Shown piece by piece: positions 33,991 through 45,680 of a stretch of DNA of 64,000 bases. Both the position numbers and the translations under genes were made by a program. The first letter of the stretch is position 1; each line of letters opens with the position of its first letter. The notes below the pieces were generated by a model. That model ran no database searches. It saw nothing but the letters and a program-made list of their open reading frames with translations, and was not told where the DNA came from. The DNA comes from Parelaphostrongylus tenuis (lineage: Eukaryota; Nematoda; Chromadorea; Rhabditida; Metastrongylidae): contig JAHQIW010000416.1 in NCBI GenBank assembly GCA_019055375.1, positions 158,634-222,633 of the forward strand, written 5' to 3'.

Positions 33991-34440
33991 GCCTCTTTTT
34001 TTCAATCGATATCTTCTTTTACAGATATTCTCTTAAAAGTGCTCTTCTATGGGCGATGCTTTTGTCTACTCCGAATCTCTAAATTTCTTATGAATCTCAG
34101 GATTTTATAGTCAGTAGGAACACATACTAAGCCGCAGTTCCTGAGTTGTTGACGTATTTAGTGAAATTGTTGTACCGATCGCTTCCACATACTTCGTATT
34201 CATTCAGGATTAGAATAGATTTTTTCACAAAATGTTCAAATAGTTCCGACAAGTAGAATCTATCGTAGAATTTTTTTGATGATACTTGAATAAAAATTTG
34301 ATGATGAGGATGTCGATAAAACTTAATGAAAAAGTCATAGAGATGTAAGAACGTCTTTTATGGTGTTGTCACTGTCGTTCAGGTGTCGGGTCTCGAATCC
34401 ATTATTAGTTTGTGAATGAAGTGAGCTGAAAATCGGCAAT

Positions 34441-34508
34441 TTGTTTCAAATCGGATGTACAGTATTTTCTAAAATTTTTAGGTGCAAGAAGCCAATAGTC
34501 TTAGAAAA
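34441..34508 (+). promoter_or_regulatory. Possible trans-splice acceptor before gene B
   Basis: TTTTCTAAAATTTTTAG ends at 34481, 27 bp before the ATG, in a position equivalent to those in genes A and C. It matches the nematode acceptor consensus (T-rich, then CAG or TAG). Confidence 0.4.
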
Positions 34509-37500
34509 ATGGCAGTCTTTCCGACAAGTCCCCTTATGATTTTGATACTAACATTTGCAACAGTGCTGGGATGTGGAGTAATGCCGCCAGGTCAAGGTAA
34601 TGGATGGAATGTCGTAATGGTAGTGAGGGGATTACTCACATACATATATAGATCTCTATACATAGATATACATTTATATGTACATATACAAATATATAAA
34701 CATATATATATACGCTACATATATACATATATATGTACGGTATATATATATCCGTAATCGTCTCTTAATCTTAATATATATATATATATATATATATGTA
34801 TAATATATAAATATAATTTATATAATGTGTGGAATCGTCTTGTAACCGTGATATACATATGTGTTAAAATTTTTTGTATATATATTTATAATATTATACA
34901 TCGTGTGTATGCGTCGTATCCATAGGATTGTGAATATATTTACTTATATATTCTCCCACGGATCCCTCTTTGAGGATCTCGTCGGGTTAGTCGCGACAGC
35001 ACGTGGCGCGTCCCTGAGGGTGGAGAGGGAATTAAAGCGAATCAAAAGCGATCGTGCTTGCAAGAGACGCACGTGGATTCATGGAATGAGCTCCCTGCTT
35101 CTGCAGCGCAGATTTGACAAAACTCTATTTCTACGAGTCAAGTCGGCCAAAAGCCTGCAATCAAGCGGCTGGTAAGTACAAGGGCGGCGGTTAGGAGTCG
35201 CCTCCAACAAAAAGCCGAACTTCTACGACTAATTTACCAACCTCGCGTCAGCTAATCAACATATGTTTACTCGATTTTATTAAAATGCTCAAAACAGCAA
35301 CAAATGTGGACCTCTTCCCCTGACTCCGAATAAGCCCCCGGCACGGCAACGCTGGATAGAACGAGTACGGAGGGAACCATTTGGACCACATCTACACGAT
35401 CACAACACACATTGAAGTTTCACGAGAGTACAAGCTAGAGCTCTGTCTTACGTCCATTGATGGGAAGAAAGCCTCTCATTTAGTGGAAACAGAAGCGGTT
35501 ATAAAGGCTCTGGACAACCAGAGCATCCCTACTCGGTACATAATGATCTTTCATGGACTGTATGAAGATTTCAATACCAAAATATCACCGTTCTGCAACA
35601 ATATCACCATTGACGTAAGAAGAGGTGTTCGACAAAGAAATACAATTTCGCCAAAATTATTCACTGCCGCCTCCCAAAATGCAATGCGAACACCATAATG
35701 TGACGATATGGGAGTGAAAATCGACGGTCGACAATTAAACCATGTTCGCTTCGCTGATGATATCGTCCTCATAACACCTAGTATCAGCCAAGCAGAACGA
35801 ATGTTGACCGCCTTCAACAGCGTCAGTAGAAAAATTGGCCTTCAACTAAATCCAACGAAAACGATTTTATAAGGAGCGGATGGGTTTGATGCCTCATTCA
35901 CGCTTAACGAAAACGAACATCTCTGAATGCTCCAATTACGTTTATCTAGGTCGTGAAGTCAACATGATAAAAGATGCAGCTTCAGGGTTGAGCAGACGGA
36001 AACGAGCGGCTTGGAGAAGGCTTAAGAGCATCGAAGATGCAGTGGGAAGGACAAAAAACATCCGACTCCGTGTCCGCTTCTTCGACTGACGATTGTTCCT
36101 GTCCTAACATATGCATCAGAAACCTGGTCGCCACGTGAGCAGGATGAAAGATCACTTGGCGTTTTTGAACACGCAGTCAAAAAGTCAATGCCAGGAGTAT
36201 CCCGTATCTCGTAATGAGATAAAGGGTTCAAAGTTCCGATCTACGTCAACAATCAAAAATCAAGCACACCGTTCTACACGCCAGGATATACGAAAAAAGG
36301 TGGATCGAACACGTGATGCACTTCAACAACAAGACAAAAGATAGACAAGAACCTTTACCGACTAGGTTCCTCGACATATCAAGCGCTCCACAGGAAGACC
36401 ACCTACCCGTTGGTCCGATTTGTTAACGAAAAGACTAGTAGAAAGATATGATGCTCTAAGAATCCCAAGAACAAGGAGGATCCACTGGTCTACTCTTGCA
36501 TGCGTTAGGAAAAAAAGGAAGTGATGCTGGTGCCCGCTCGAGTCACTCGACGATCAACGAGGCGACAGATGATACAGGTGATGAATAAAATTGTAAATCT
36601 TAATTAAAGAAAGTAAATCTAACCTCTATTATTAGAAAGCTGCTGCAATCTGAGCCTTTTTCTGGAAAGATTTTGTATTCAAATACGAAGGAAAGAAAAG
36701 TATTTTGAATAATTTGTTTGAAAGACTATATTGGCTCATCATTATTCACCTCAAAAGTCACGAAATTTCGTTGTAGCGAGCACAAGGAACTTCACTGTCA
36801 CCGGTTTCACTTTGCCTGTAAGTATGGTTTACAGTGCTAACCCCGCTGTTCGTGCGAAGGCTTTTGGCATTGCAGAAAGCAGTGACGCAGTTCAGGCATT
36901 TGTATCACGCCTTGTAATGCAAACAGTGAGCATGCATCTCTTAGATTTCAACTTTTCCTTTGAAAATTTTGGAAAGACGTATGGAAAAAGCTCCAGCATT
37001 TTGATATTTTTTTGATCTCTTTATATCAAAGTGATTTGCATAGCTTCAGATAATTCTGCTCAAAACGATTCCAAATGCACTCTGAAAAGGTTAAAACTGT
37101 GCTTTTTAGGTTTTAGATGTCCTTGACCAACAAGGTCACAGTGCCCTCCTTCCTGATGCTATAATCTCAACCATTTTGAGTCAACTTACTATTCAAGTCA
37201 GATACGAACCACTGGAATGCAAGGGCGTAGAAAAAGATCCAACAGCGATGTGTAAGTTCTTAACTCTTGCATAGTTTCATCGCATAAGAGCACTCAGAAT
37301 GATTATATTTTCCTCAACGCCTTATAGAAAATCATTGCTTGTGAGAAATCTCGAAAATGCTGAACAGTGAGAAATATTTTTAGAAGAATTTCTCTTTCGC
37401 TACCTGTCAGAGTGTTTCCACAGTTATTCATACTTACTTGGAAGGCCCGTCACCAACACATTCAACCATAATTTGAGTACTCATCTGAAAAGACGTGTGC

Positions 37501-40500
37501 ATTCTCTTGGAGGCACTCCACTGCGATTTTCGTCCATCTGTCATCTGTTCTTCTCATTATGTGACCGACCCATCTTTCGATGTTCAAATTTCTGGATCTT
37601 GAGAATGAGATAATCTTAAAATATATGAGCTTTGCAAACCGGCTAGACGTTGTGAGCCCCGATTGACAGACACTGTTGAAGTAACCTGTGGTGTTCAGAC
37701 TTCTTAACATGTTCAGAGCAGCACCCTTCATCTTTGTTGCATAATAAAGAAAATAGACTATATGATCAAGCTTCCGGCATTAAACGATTTTTCAGAGATG
37801 CACCATACGTTCGTTTCTGACTTTCAGCTTTGTTTGAGGTAACTGGATGAATATTTAGCTTTCAATAGAATGTAGAAAAAGTCTTGTCGTATTGATTAAG
37901 AAACTGATTTTTGCACATGTCTTTTGAACGAATTTGAGCTCATCAGAAAGCCTATTTTCTTGCGCATCAAACAACATTCTATTTGTCTACAGATCCTTCA
38001 GAATGAAGTTGTCCAAGAAGAAATTCGTTAGCTGCTTTACTTCCACTAGGGAATTGTATGTCAGCGCTTCTAAAGCTCGTCATCAAACCTGCAAGGTGTG
38101 CGGTGACAAAATTTGTGATGTTTATTCAGCTCAGCGCTTTTGCAAGACAATCCGTGAAAAAATTAGGCCGAATTGTCCTTTGCTTGAATTTAATCAATCT
38201 ACAAATGAATCTTTCTATGCAGTTTGAAAATTTGACGAGACTTTCTCTACAGCCAATCACGATGATTCGCGATGGATTACCTATCTATAAAGTCAGTGCT
38301 GCTCATCATTTCAAACTCAAACGACTCTGCTACCAATTTACGGCTCTGGCAGGATGGAAAACTTTGTGAGGCATGAGTGCGTGATCATGCTATCGGTCTT
38401 GTGTGCGACGCAGAGCACCTCTAACCACTGCGTCGCATGCGCTTTTGCTGCGGCAATGATGCGATGTATCACGAAGCTGCATAACAAAGCGCTAACAAAA
38501 TTGCTAAACTGCGAAGGTATTTCGAGTTTACGCCCGTTATATGGGCGGTGGTCTTTTTTGAAAACACGAATGCGGCCTACGCTATCTCCCTTCCTCCGTA
38601 AATCCTACTTCACGTTATTCGCTACGTTCATTGAACGTCAAAGGTACACGTACCAAGTGGTCTCTGTTATCGAAAAACGATGCAGTTTAAATTATATGTG
38701 GAAATTGAGAAAACTTATCTTAATCAGCTGACGCGAGGTTGCTGAATTAGTCGTAGAAATTCGGCTAACGTTTCGGCGGCCCGCCTTCTTCAGAGCTTGG
38801 GCGTATGTAGTATTTGTTTGTATAATTTTGTTCAAATTGTTCGCTTTTGCAAGGGGAGTTCCTTACAATTTGGGCCTTGATTTTCCTCAAGATTACGATT
38901 TTAACCGCGAAACAAAGGTTTGATAGGAATTTTATACTGTTAGGCTGGGAACCAGGTACTATGGTCTTTTTCGTTAAATTACTATTTGCAAATAATTTAT
39001 TTCTTGGTCTTTTCTATCGTATTTGATGCCATTTGAAAGCTCGTGACCTCCAGATTCTAAATATATAAGCCGTCTATTTTTTGTAATTTTCTTTATAATT
39101 AGAATGAATACAAGTGCTTCATCGCATCATGAACTTCGGCAAAGCGTTTAGGGACCTAAAAAGATGGTAATCACTTGGAGCAGTATCTGGGCTATACGGC
39201 GTATGAATCAAACTGTCCCATCCTAATTCTTTGATCTATTGCAATGTCGGACGCGCAATATGTGGATGAGCGTTGTCTTAACTGCTTCGATAAAGCTGTC
39301 ACAGCCGATTTTAATGCGTCGGTGTCGCCTTCACAAAACTTTTTGAACTATCTACGCTAGATCGTAGATCAACCGCCTTGTGGTTAAGTGCTCCACATTT
39401 TTGTATCGCTATGGTGGCAGAATGACTCGAGTAGAACATTCACGAGACTTGCACGGCTTAAGTTTTGAAGAGTTTTTCAAAGTTAAAGCAAATTTCGTAA
39501 ATTAACGAAGGAAAATATAAATAATTAGAACTTCGAGGTCACAAACTTTCGAGTGACATAAAACACGATGAAATGAATTCACTGTAAACAGAAGAAAAGA
39601 ACAAAAAAAAATTACGACAAAATTCATTTTTAACCTAATAGTCTTTGATATCCACTGTATTGTGTCTGCGAACAGCCTTGGTAAGGTGGAGTTGTCTAGT
39701 CAAGCCATTATACGTATAAGAATGCTAGAAAATAGATGGAACATTGTACTATGCTACAATTCTGTTAAAATTCAGTTAGCGTTCGTGTACAGAACAAGCC
39801 TAATCGTTGCTCAATTAGATTTGGTGGAACTAAAATCGTTTTGACGCTGTCAAACGCTTCTTCGCAGTCGATAGATATTAGGGTAAGAGCACATGGCACA
39901 CCGCGGCTGACTTCAAAACTCGTTAGATATGTGTTTTCCATCAAAAAGAAGATTCTATGCTGGAAATCTGCTTGTGCAACTAAACGTGTTTTACCCAAAA
40001 TGTGGTCAGGATGCCAGCTTGTCGTAATGTGCATACCCAGCATATCGAACGATAGTTACAAGATTTATTTTGGTTACTCTTTTTTGAAGTCGTCGTGGTC
40101 GTCAAAGGAAAATGTAAATTATGATTTTCAAATATGGAAACATCAGCACGACATCACAAATTTTGAAAGGACTAATCTTTCTTTTCCTGTCACTCTAAAC
40201 AACTTCAGTAATTTGCATGAACTACTTGATTTTCCACTTCCGATAATTATCGTCAAAAGTCGAAGTCGTCCACATTGTCGAAAAATCAAACTTTAAGAAT
40301 TACGTCCAACCTTCTTACAATGATCTGAAGACTACTGTGAGGTTTTGTCATTGTTGATCAAGTCTACAGCACAAGATTGTCAATAAAAATTTTGTTTGAT
40401 TAAGGTTTCAACGCGTTTCGCCTTCTTTAGAGCCGATGAATCAAGTTAGCATCTGTTCATTCTGTATATAAGAAGCTAACCGAGTAAGGTTTTTCATTCA

Positions 40501-41473
40501 AGCGGTGCACTACCACGAACGTCAGCGCATAATAGATTCCATACATTGGCTCTGTAGAAAGTGAAACACGTCGAACGTTAGTAAAATAGAACTTTCATTG
40601 ACGAGATCGTGCTTTAGGGTATATCAGCAGAAAATTATGATTCATTGGTTATGCCAAGGTTATAGGAAAGTCGGTTTACAGTGTACTTTTGTGAGGGGTT
40701 TGATTAGTATCATTGCACTAAGACAAGGCTGAGACGAAAGGTACTGCCCAAGTGATGAGGCTGTCTAGGTCGAGACACGTGCATTGAGCTCTATAAGTTG
40801 CCCACAAAAGACCTTATGACATAGTTGGCTCAAAAAAATTAACAGATACATTGGATTTTGAGCGTGGTGTGAAAAGAACACTCGAAACGAACAATATGAT
40901 ATTATCGCACTAATTCCGGCAAATTACAAATTGATAGAAGCTCGGCGGGATGAGCGCAATAGAAGCTGCCGATGGAAATTATAGTCTTCCTTTCAACAAA
41001 TACTCATGATTTTCTCATCTAAATCTTTATTGTGTGCGAACACAATTGGGAGGAATACAAAATCACTATTAGTTTTTGCATTTGTTCGACATTTTAATGC
41101 AAATAAACTCTCTATTCAAGATGCTAATTGCAGTCAATGCAGGAATGATGAAGCTGCCGCACTGCATCATTTTCGGAAGTGCGGTGACTGCCTTATGCAC
41201 TGAGACAGCAAATAATGGCTGCGATATAAGCATGAACAAGGGTATCCAGACTATTCCTGCAAAGCACTTTTCAATCTTAGGAAGTCTAGCGGTAAGAGTT
41301 AGATACTTTTATGTCAAATTTTGCTTTGAAAAAACATTGTGCAGACCACCAACATCGTCATGGCGAGCTGGTCGAGGCAGATGTGGCAAAGTGTAATGAG
41401 CAGAGCGATTCGAATGCTGGCGTCTGGTCCATCCGGATCGCACTTTTTCTCGGCATTTGCAACCGTCAGCTAG
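34509..41473 (+). CDS. Gene B: five-exon nematode secreted protein, 221 aa, complete
   Basis: Exons: 34509-34596, 36777-36925, 37110-37251, 41134-41291 and 41345-41473. Spliced length is 666 bp, open to a TAG, with phases 1, 0, 1, 0 and AG/GT at every junction, identical to gene A. Exon 1 encodes a signal peptide (LMILILTFATVLGC, GVMPPGQ). Exon 2 has RNFT (sequon) and KAFGIAESSDAVQAFVSRLV. Exon 3 has LLPDAIISTILSQLTIQVRY and LECKGVEKDP. Exon 4 has PHCIIFGSAVTALC and NNGCDISMNK. Exon 5 has MASWSRQMWQSVMSRAIRML. Exon 2 is about three-quarters identical to that of A. Introns are 2180, 184, 3882 and 53 bp; introns 1 and 3 are swollen by insertions. Function is unknown; it is probably extracellular. 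Longer frames running out of exons 1 and 4 are read-through, and the one at 41311-41505 is in the wrong phase. Confidence 0.8.
34630..34880. repeat. AT/TA dinucleotide-rich microsatellite in gene B intron 1
   Basis: It is dominated by ATATAT and ACATATAT runs, including an uninterrupted ATAT stretch of about 24 bp near 34775. It begins 35 bp after the exon 1 donor. Confidence 0.8.
34950..36560 (+). pseudogene. RTE-type retrotransposon in gene B intron 1 (5' end plus RT, internally deleted)
   Basis: The first 270 bp (34950-35220) match the 5' end of the RTE copy at 43130-43380, sharing GATGAGCTCCCTGCTTCTGC-like and CCTGCAATCAAGCGGCTGG phrases. A jump follows, and coding resumes at about 35381 with HIYTITTHIEVSREYKLEL. 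Next come VRRGVRQRNTISPKLFTAAS (about 35610-35670) and HVRFADDIVLITPSISQAER (about 35740-35800), with the FADD catalytic box intact. The tail is SGLSRRKRAAWRRLKSIEDA (about 35985-36040). Stops at about 35697 and elsewhere kill the frame. The endonuclease is deleted. It is in the same orientation as the host gene. Confidence 0.85.
37450..37735 (-). pseudogene. RTE 3' fragment in gene B intron 3
   Basis: The minus-strand frame ends with RNLNIERWVGHIMRRTDDRW then TKIAVECLQENA, the conserved stretch near the C terminus of RTE ORFs. Upstream similarity is weak. It is antisense to gene B. Confidence 0.7.
37775..38455 (-). repeat. tRNA-derived repeat (family S2), split by about 390 bp
   Basis: The 3' body lies at 37775-37870 (GAGATGCACCATACGTTCGT, TTTGTTTGAGGTAACTGGAT) and the tRNA-like head at 38260-38455 (CACCTCTAACCACTGCGTCG near 38408). 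In other S2 copies these parts are contiguous. The intervening sequence was inserted later or replaced part of the element. Confidence 0.6.
38763..38798 (-). ncRNA. Hammerhead-like motif (best stem II)
   Basis: On the minus strand: AAGCT, CTGAAGA, A, then GGCG-GGC-CGCC (a 4-bp GC hairpin), GAAAC, GTT, AGCC. The core strands match CUGANGA and GAAA, GCU/AGC can form stem I, and AC/GU a 2-bp stem III. One extra A between core and stem II departs from the hammerhead consensus, so activity is doubtful without testing. No Penelope-like coding part adjoins this copy. Confidence 0.4.
39060..39320 (-). pseudogene. mariner transposase fragment in gene B intron 3
   Basis: On the minus strand, frames read IKELGWDSLIHTPYSPDTAP then SDYHLFRSLNA (about 39235-39110), the conserved mariner segment around the third catalytic residue, ending soon after in noise. 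The part before it (toward 39320) is decayed. Confidence 0.7.
39770..40043 (-). pseudogene. RTE reverse transcriptase fragment in gene B intron 3
   Basis: The minus-strand frame has HILGKTRLVAQADFQHRIFF, then LTLISIDCEEAFDSVKT and LIEQRLGLFCTRTLTEF, corresponding to RT blocks 2-3 (QAGFR, then F.DYEKAFDSVE). The first RT Asp is kept in IDCEEAFDS. A short orphan piece. Confidence 0.7.
40403..40438 (-). ncRNA. Hammerhead-like motif (degenerate copy)
   Basis: On the minus strand: GGCTCTAAAGAAGGCGAAAC, GCGTTGAAACC. The CUGANGA core is changed to CTAAAGA, which should prevent cleavage. It is included as a marker of the repeat. Confidence 0.3.
40690..40900. mobile_element. Half of a fold-back/MITE element
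   Basis: It shares ATGAGGCTGTC, ACACGTGCATTGAGCTCTAT and the terminal TTTTGAGCGTGGTGTG...CACTCGAAACGA with the right halves of the elements at 17.7-18.0 and 9.7-10.1 kb. The left half is not present. Confidence 0.55.
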
Positions 41474-41479
41474 AATACA

Positions 41480-42365
41480 TGCTATCGGTGATTAATTTGG
41501 AATAAAGTGTATATTTATATTACTCTTGTCTGTGTTTGCTGCAACAACTTGTTAGACACAAGCATAATGGCAATAATTTGATAGCTTCACATCAAAAAAA
41601 TTGAAGTAAAGTTCACAATTGAATCATTTTTGTTAACCATAGCTACCGATTGAAAGTTTTGTAACAGGAAAACGTGACTAAATTACTCCATGTTTTACAG
41701 GGAGAAAAATTAAATTCTGAGAATTCTCGAAGATTCCAATGCAACACAAATGCTCGCCTAAAGAGAAATGATGATTTATTGGAAGCATAAAACTTGTAAG
41801 ATGACGCTACGAAACCTGAGGTACCACTTTCACATGAATAGATGCTCTTATCGTGAGAATGTGTTCTACATCGGCTTTGGAATTGATCGGTAATATTACT
41901 ATAGTTGCAGGATAACTCATAAATAAACCTTCAAGAATAATTAGGAAATGTCTCAATATCTGAGGCACTTTGTGATGCTCCCGTCCAACAAGGAAATGCC
42001 CTCTAGCGTAGATGATAAGAAGTGATAGCAAATCATATTCGCGCCACGATTTGCATAACTGTGAAACAGGGAGTGCTTTATCAATTCTGTCGATGACGTC
42101 ATGTTTAGCAGCATAGACCCGATAAGCAGTCTTGAGACATCCTTGACTAGCACCCGATTTTCTAGCGCTCTACTTTGTTGCGCTCTACTTGACTTTTTGA
42201 AATGTAGTTCTTACCTGCATGCATGACACAATATATGGTTACACTTAGAATACACAATAATATACGCATGTACAGCTCCCAAGAAAGACTACCCATTAAC
42301 CTCAGCAATCTTCGCTGAATTCTAGTTTTCTTTTGAGTCAAACACGAAGTTCAGACAACAGGGAT
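41480..42365. other. No recognised feature
   Basis: The 3' flank of gene B. Possible polyadenylation signals (AATAAA) occur near 41502 in GGAATAAAGTG, 29 bp after the stop codon, a plausible 3' UTR end. Beyond that nothing was identified. Confidence 0.4.
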
Positions 42366-42371
42366 TATTTT

Positions 42372-42412
42372 GGTCGCTGAAGTTTTGGCCGTCTGTCCTT
42401 CTTTATAGTGTG
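42372..42412 (-). ncRNA. Hammerhead-like motif (degenerate copy)
   Basis: Minus strand: CACTATAAAGAAGGACAGAC, GGCCAAAACTTC. Core strands are mutated; recognised only by alignment with the better copies. Confidence 0.25.
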
Positions 42413-43129
42413 GAATGATCAAATTGGCAACTACTCAGCTAGACAGAAACCAGAATCGCCTCAACAGAAAAGATCTAAGAGTTGTTTCAGACTGATTGGT
42501 ACGCAAAAAATCGATTATAGGAGGGAGATGAACCCCGCATTTCATCCTTACCGGGGGTGCAGGCTGTAGCAACTCTTGCATTACTTTGTTGCTATTTCGT
42601 CATTACTTCGGCTTACGACAATCAGATCGACAATACCGACCAGTGAGACACGACGCTCCTTGCCCATTAAAGGCGATCGCGTTCCTACTCTCTGTGCCGT
42701 ACCACCCAGGCACTCCACTGGTTACGCATTATCACTCAGAATTGACTCATTTATTGATTGGTCGTGATCATCTGCGGTGCACTGCTTCTAAACAGTGTCA
42801 CATCGTTGTAGTTGATTGTTAAATTGCCGTTCACAAGTGGGGCTTTATTTTCAAGTGGGAGCATTTGATAAAGTGGCGGAGCATATCACATTTGGCTATA
42901 TGTGGCTCGCCACTGAGGGCAAGGTATCCAGTACCGTATTTACTCACTTTTCACGGCCGTTAAACGGCTTGAGATCATACAAAACATTCCGTGGCTCTCA
43001 TTCAACAAAATGCCTATTGGATGCCACGGCCGGCGGAAGCCGTAACGACGCTCATATGGCAACATTCTGCTCTCCGACGCCTGGTCCTGCTTCGCAACCA
43101 AGCTGTAGCATCGTAAAGGATCTACCTCT

Positions 43130-43778
43130 TTAAGTGATCTCGTCCGATCGGCCGCGAGGACACGCGACATATTCCCAGGTGGTGACTAGGAAAAATTAAC
43201 GCGAACCAAAAGCCGCCGTATGCTTCCCAGAAACGGGAGCGGACTTAGGGGATGAGCTCCCTGCTTCTGCAACGCCAAACTGACAGAATTCTACTTCTAC
43301 GAGTCAAACTGGCCACAAGCCTGCAATCAAGCGGCTGGAGAGTACCTGGGAGGCAGTTGAAAGTCGCCTCCAACTCCTCCGATGGAGACCGGTGAGCTAC
43401 TCGTGAGAACGCAGCCACCACGTTTAGAGCCTACCAAGCTATACTTTGCATACAAAAAGCGCTCGAAACAGTGATAAAATTAGGCCTCACTCCTCTGACC
43501 CCTATAGAGACCCGACACGACAGGGTCGGATACGACGAATCCAAAGAAGCTACTAAGATCTCAAAACCAAACTAGGAAACTAGGCTGCCAAACCTGAAAC
43601 GGACTGAAATGACGATCTGTACCTACAACGCACGAACACTTGCACACGAATCCGCTGTAGAAGATCTATTGACATGCGTTCACAGAGGCGTTGGTGGTGT
43701 TGGCGTTTTCGTCAGATCGATTTTGATCATAAATATCGATTCATTTCAACAGCTAACAGCCTGTCGCGCGAATGCAGC
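43130..43778 (+). pseudogene. RTE-type retrotransposon 5' end with start of endonuclease domain
   Basis: The 5' region (43130-43380) aligns with 34950-35220. Then LKRTEMTICTYNARTLAHES (about 43597-43655) gives the conserved beginning of the RTE apurinic-like endonuclease, with the metal-site Asn of TYNARTL. Next comes GVGGVGVFVRSILIINIDSF (about 43688-43746). The frame is cut at the TTAA target of piggyBac-like element 2 at 43779. Sequence at 42500-43130 may be more of the 5' end but I could not confirm it. Confidence 0.7.
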
Positions 43779-44776
43779 TTAATCCTTTCATGACCACCAG
43801 TTGTAATCGCCTCGCACACTTTAAATCGCAGCGGGTTTCTTGTAATAGTTTGATGCACCGTGACTTTCTCCACACAGTCGCATGCTTTCGGCGCAGATAT
43901 AATGTTTGCTTTTGATTAAGAAGTTCTCTTTTACTACGCAATCACATCGATGCTATCATTCAATCAATTGTAATTGCTTGTAAAAAGAATACAATAATGT
44001 AAATGTATCAGTTTTATTATATTTGATTATATACAATGCTTGAAAGTTATATTATTAATTGGAAACCGGGAAACAATGAATATCTTACCAAAAAAAGATA
44101 TTGCACAGTGCATGCGATGCCAGGTCATCGATAAAAAGCTCATCGATAATTCAACGTAAAAGCCCTTTTTGGGATCTAGCTCTTTCGATGGAGAAAGCCT
44201 TTTCTCCAAACTTTCAGCAGTCATTCGATAGCTTGAACAATTGCCATTTCTTAGATGGTTTTTCAGTGCATTGTAACAGCCAAAACAAAGTTGTGTTTCA
44301 TTTGTGGTTTTTTTTTGTTCGTTCGGTTAAGGTCTGCGAATAGCTTCGCATTGAAAGTTCAGCAGACTGTTGGAAACATTGTTCAATGGCACTTCTAGAA
44401 CTAATTTCCTGTTGCAAAATGCTACGCACAAAAAAAAGCACAGATCACAAAACACAGAATGCTGTGAGAAAAAAAATTAGGTTTAGCCCTCAGAGTTATC
44501 TTCGCACGTAAGACATATATGCATCAAAATCACATGCGCATGTAGAGGTAATCGTGTTGAATTAAATTATCGAAAAAATGTGGACATTTTCTTGCTACAG
44601 AATAAATTCTAAGTAAATAATAGACATCGTGTTTACCTTGTTGAAGCTGTGCGCAGAAATTTCATTTGCCGCTCCAAAAGATCCGCTTTTTGTCATTTAT
44701 TTATAAAATTCCTCTCCGTCTCGGAAATTTTATTAGTATAAAGTAATTGGCGTAGCGGCAACAACACAGATACGGG

Positions 44777-45199
44777 ATGAAACAGCTTAAACTGTTCAGT
44801 TTAGGAGGATACGCGTGCAACACATTCCCATACACAAATACAGGCACAACTTCGATGCGTGTCGTACGAATCTTAGACAGTATTGTGATGAACACCTTAG
44901 ATTGCTTATTGGATGAAAGCCGACACCTCTATGCCGTTAATGGACATACTAGTGCTGAACTTGCCGAAGATCTGTCGCAGAAAAAAATGCACTTGGTCAG
45001 GACGTACAGTGTGAGTAGGCGAAGATTACCTAATGAATTTATGCAACTCCAACTGAAAAAGAGGTGCGTATTGGCAGTACAGGGCAAGAAAGGCGTAGTG
45101 GTGCTCTCACGGAATGACAAGGGAGATTTCGTGATAATTTTTACAGCGCGCTGTCACACCATCGACCCAACGACGAGATTTGAGGGCGTGCATAATTAG
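44777..45199 (+). pseudogene. piggyBac transposase, central catalytic-domain segment (140 codons open)
   Basis: This frame contains LGGYACNTFPYTNTG, then VVRILDSIVMNTLDCLLDES, HTSAELAEDLSQKKMHLVRT and LPNEFMQLQLKKRCVLAVQG, then VVLSRNDKGDFVII. In piggyBac transposases the equivalent order is TGYV...YTG, L...L...GR.LY.DNFYTS..LA..L, GT.RKNR..LP and V..W.DKRDV..LST. The catalytic Asp of DNF(F/Y)TS appears as NGHTS, so it is dead at that residue. The homologous part of element 3 (51.88-52.27 kb) has stops. The similarity is by motif order; I have no search result. Confidence 0.65.
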
Positions 45200-45329
45200 A
45201 ACAAGCAGAATATTCTTATAGACTTCATCGACTAAATTGCTGCTTATTGTGTTCATACACCAGAAAGACGTAAATAGGATCACATTTCGTTGCGAATTCG
45301 CTTCGCAATATCTAATTTCACTGTTTAGG

Positions 45330-45680
45330 TGCATCCGCCTTTCTTTCACCTGATGACGTATATGTTGTCTTATGAAACCGTAGAAAATCTGCAAAGACTG
45401 CGTGAAAAAAAAACTCCGTTCACCTTTTAAAAGGTAGAAATCTATCTCAAAAGTATACAGGACAATGTCGCTCAACATCCGACTCCCAGGCGTATTCTAG
45501 AAGTCACTTAGCCACGTTTTGGACGTTATGTTGGATCTTATAGAAAATCGACGCTATCTGTAAGTATTGCTTATATCCAAAGCAAAACTAAATCAGTAAA
45601 CACGAGGAGCAGTCACTCTAGGCATTATTTTTGTATATCTTGTTCTAATACTGCTCATCGAAGATCTATTCTTAACATTA
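45330..45680 (+). pseudogene. piggyBac transposase, C-terminal domain remnant (element 2)
   Basis: Frames read VENLQRLREK (about 45384), then PTPRRILEVT and GRYVGSYRKST, then CISCSNTAHR (about 45635-45662). Several cysteines of the zinc domain seen at 7.4 kb are replaced (GRCIGC has become GRYVGS). Clearly the same domain, decayed. Confidence 0.6.

Noticed and set aside
34482..34757. 91-codon frame with hydrophobic tail
   Set aside because: Gene B exon 1 reading through its splice donor into the AT microsatellite.
34630..34880. Replication origin or scaffold attachment
   Set aside because: Just a dinucleotide microsatellite; no further support.
41311..41505. 64-codon plus-strand protein
   Set aside because: An out-of-phase read of gene B exon 5; the spliced phase gives the conserved C terminus ending at 41473.
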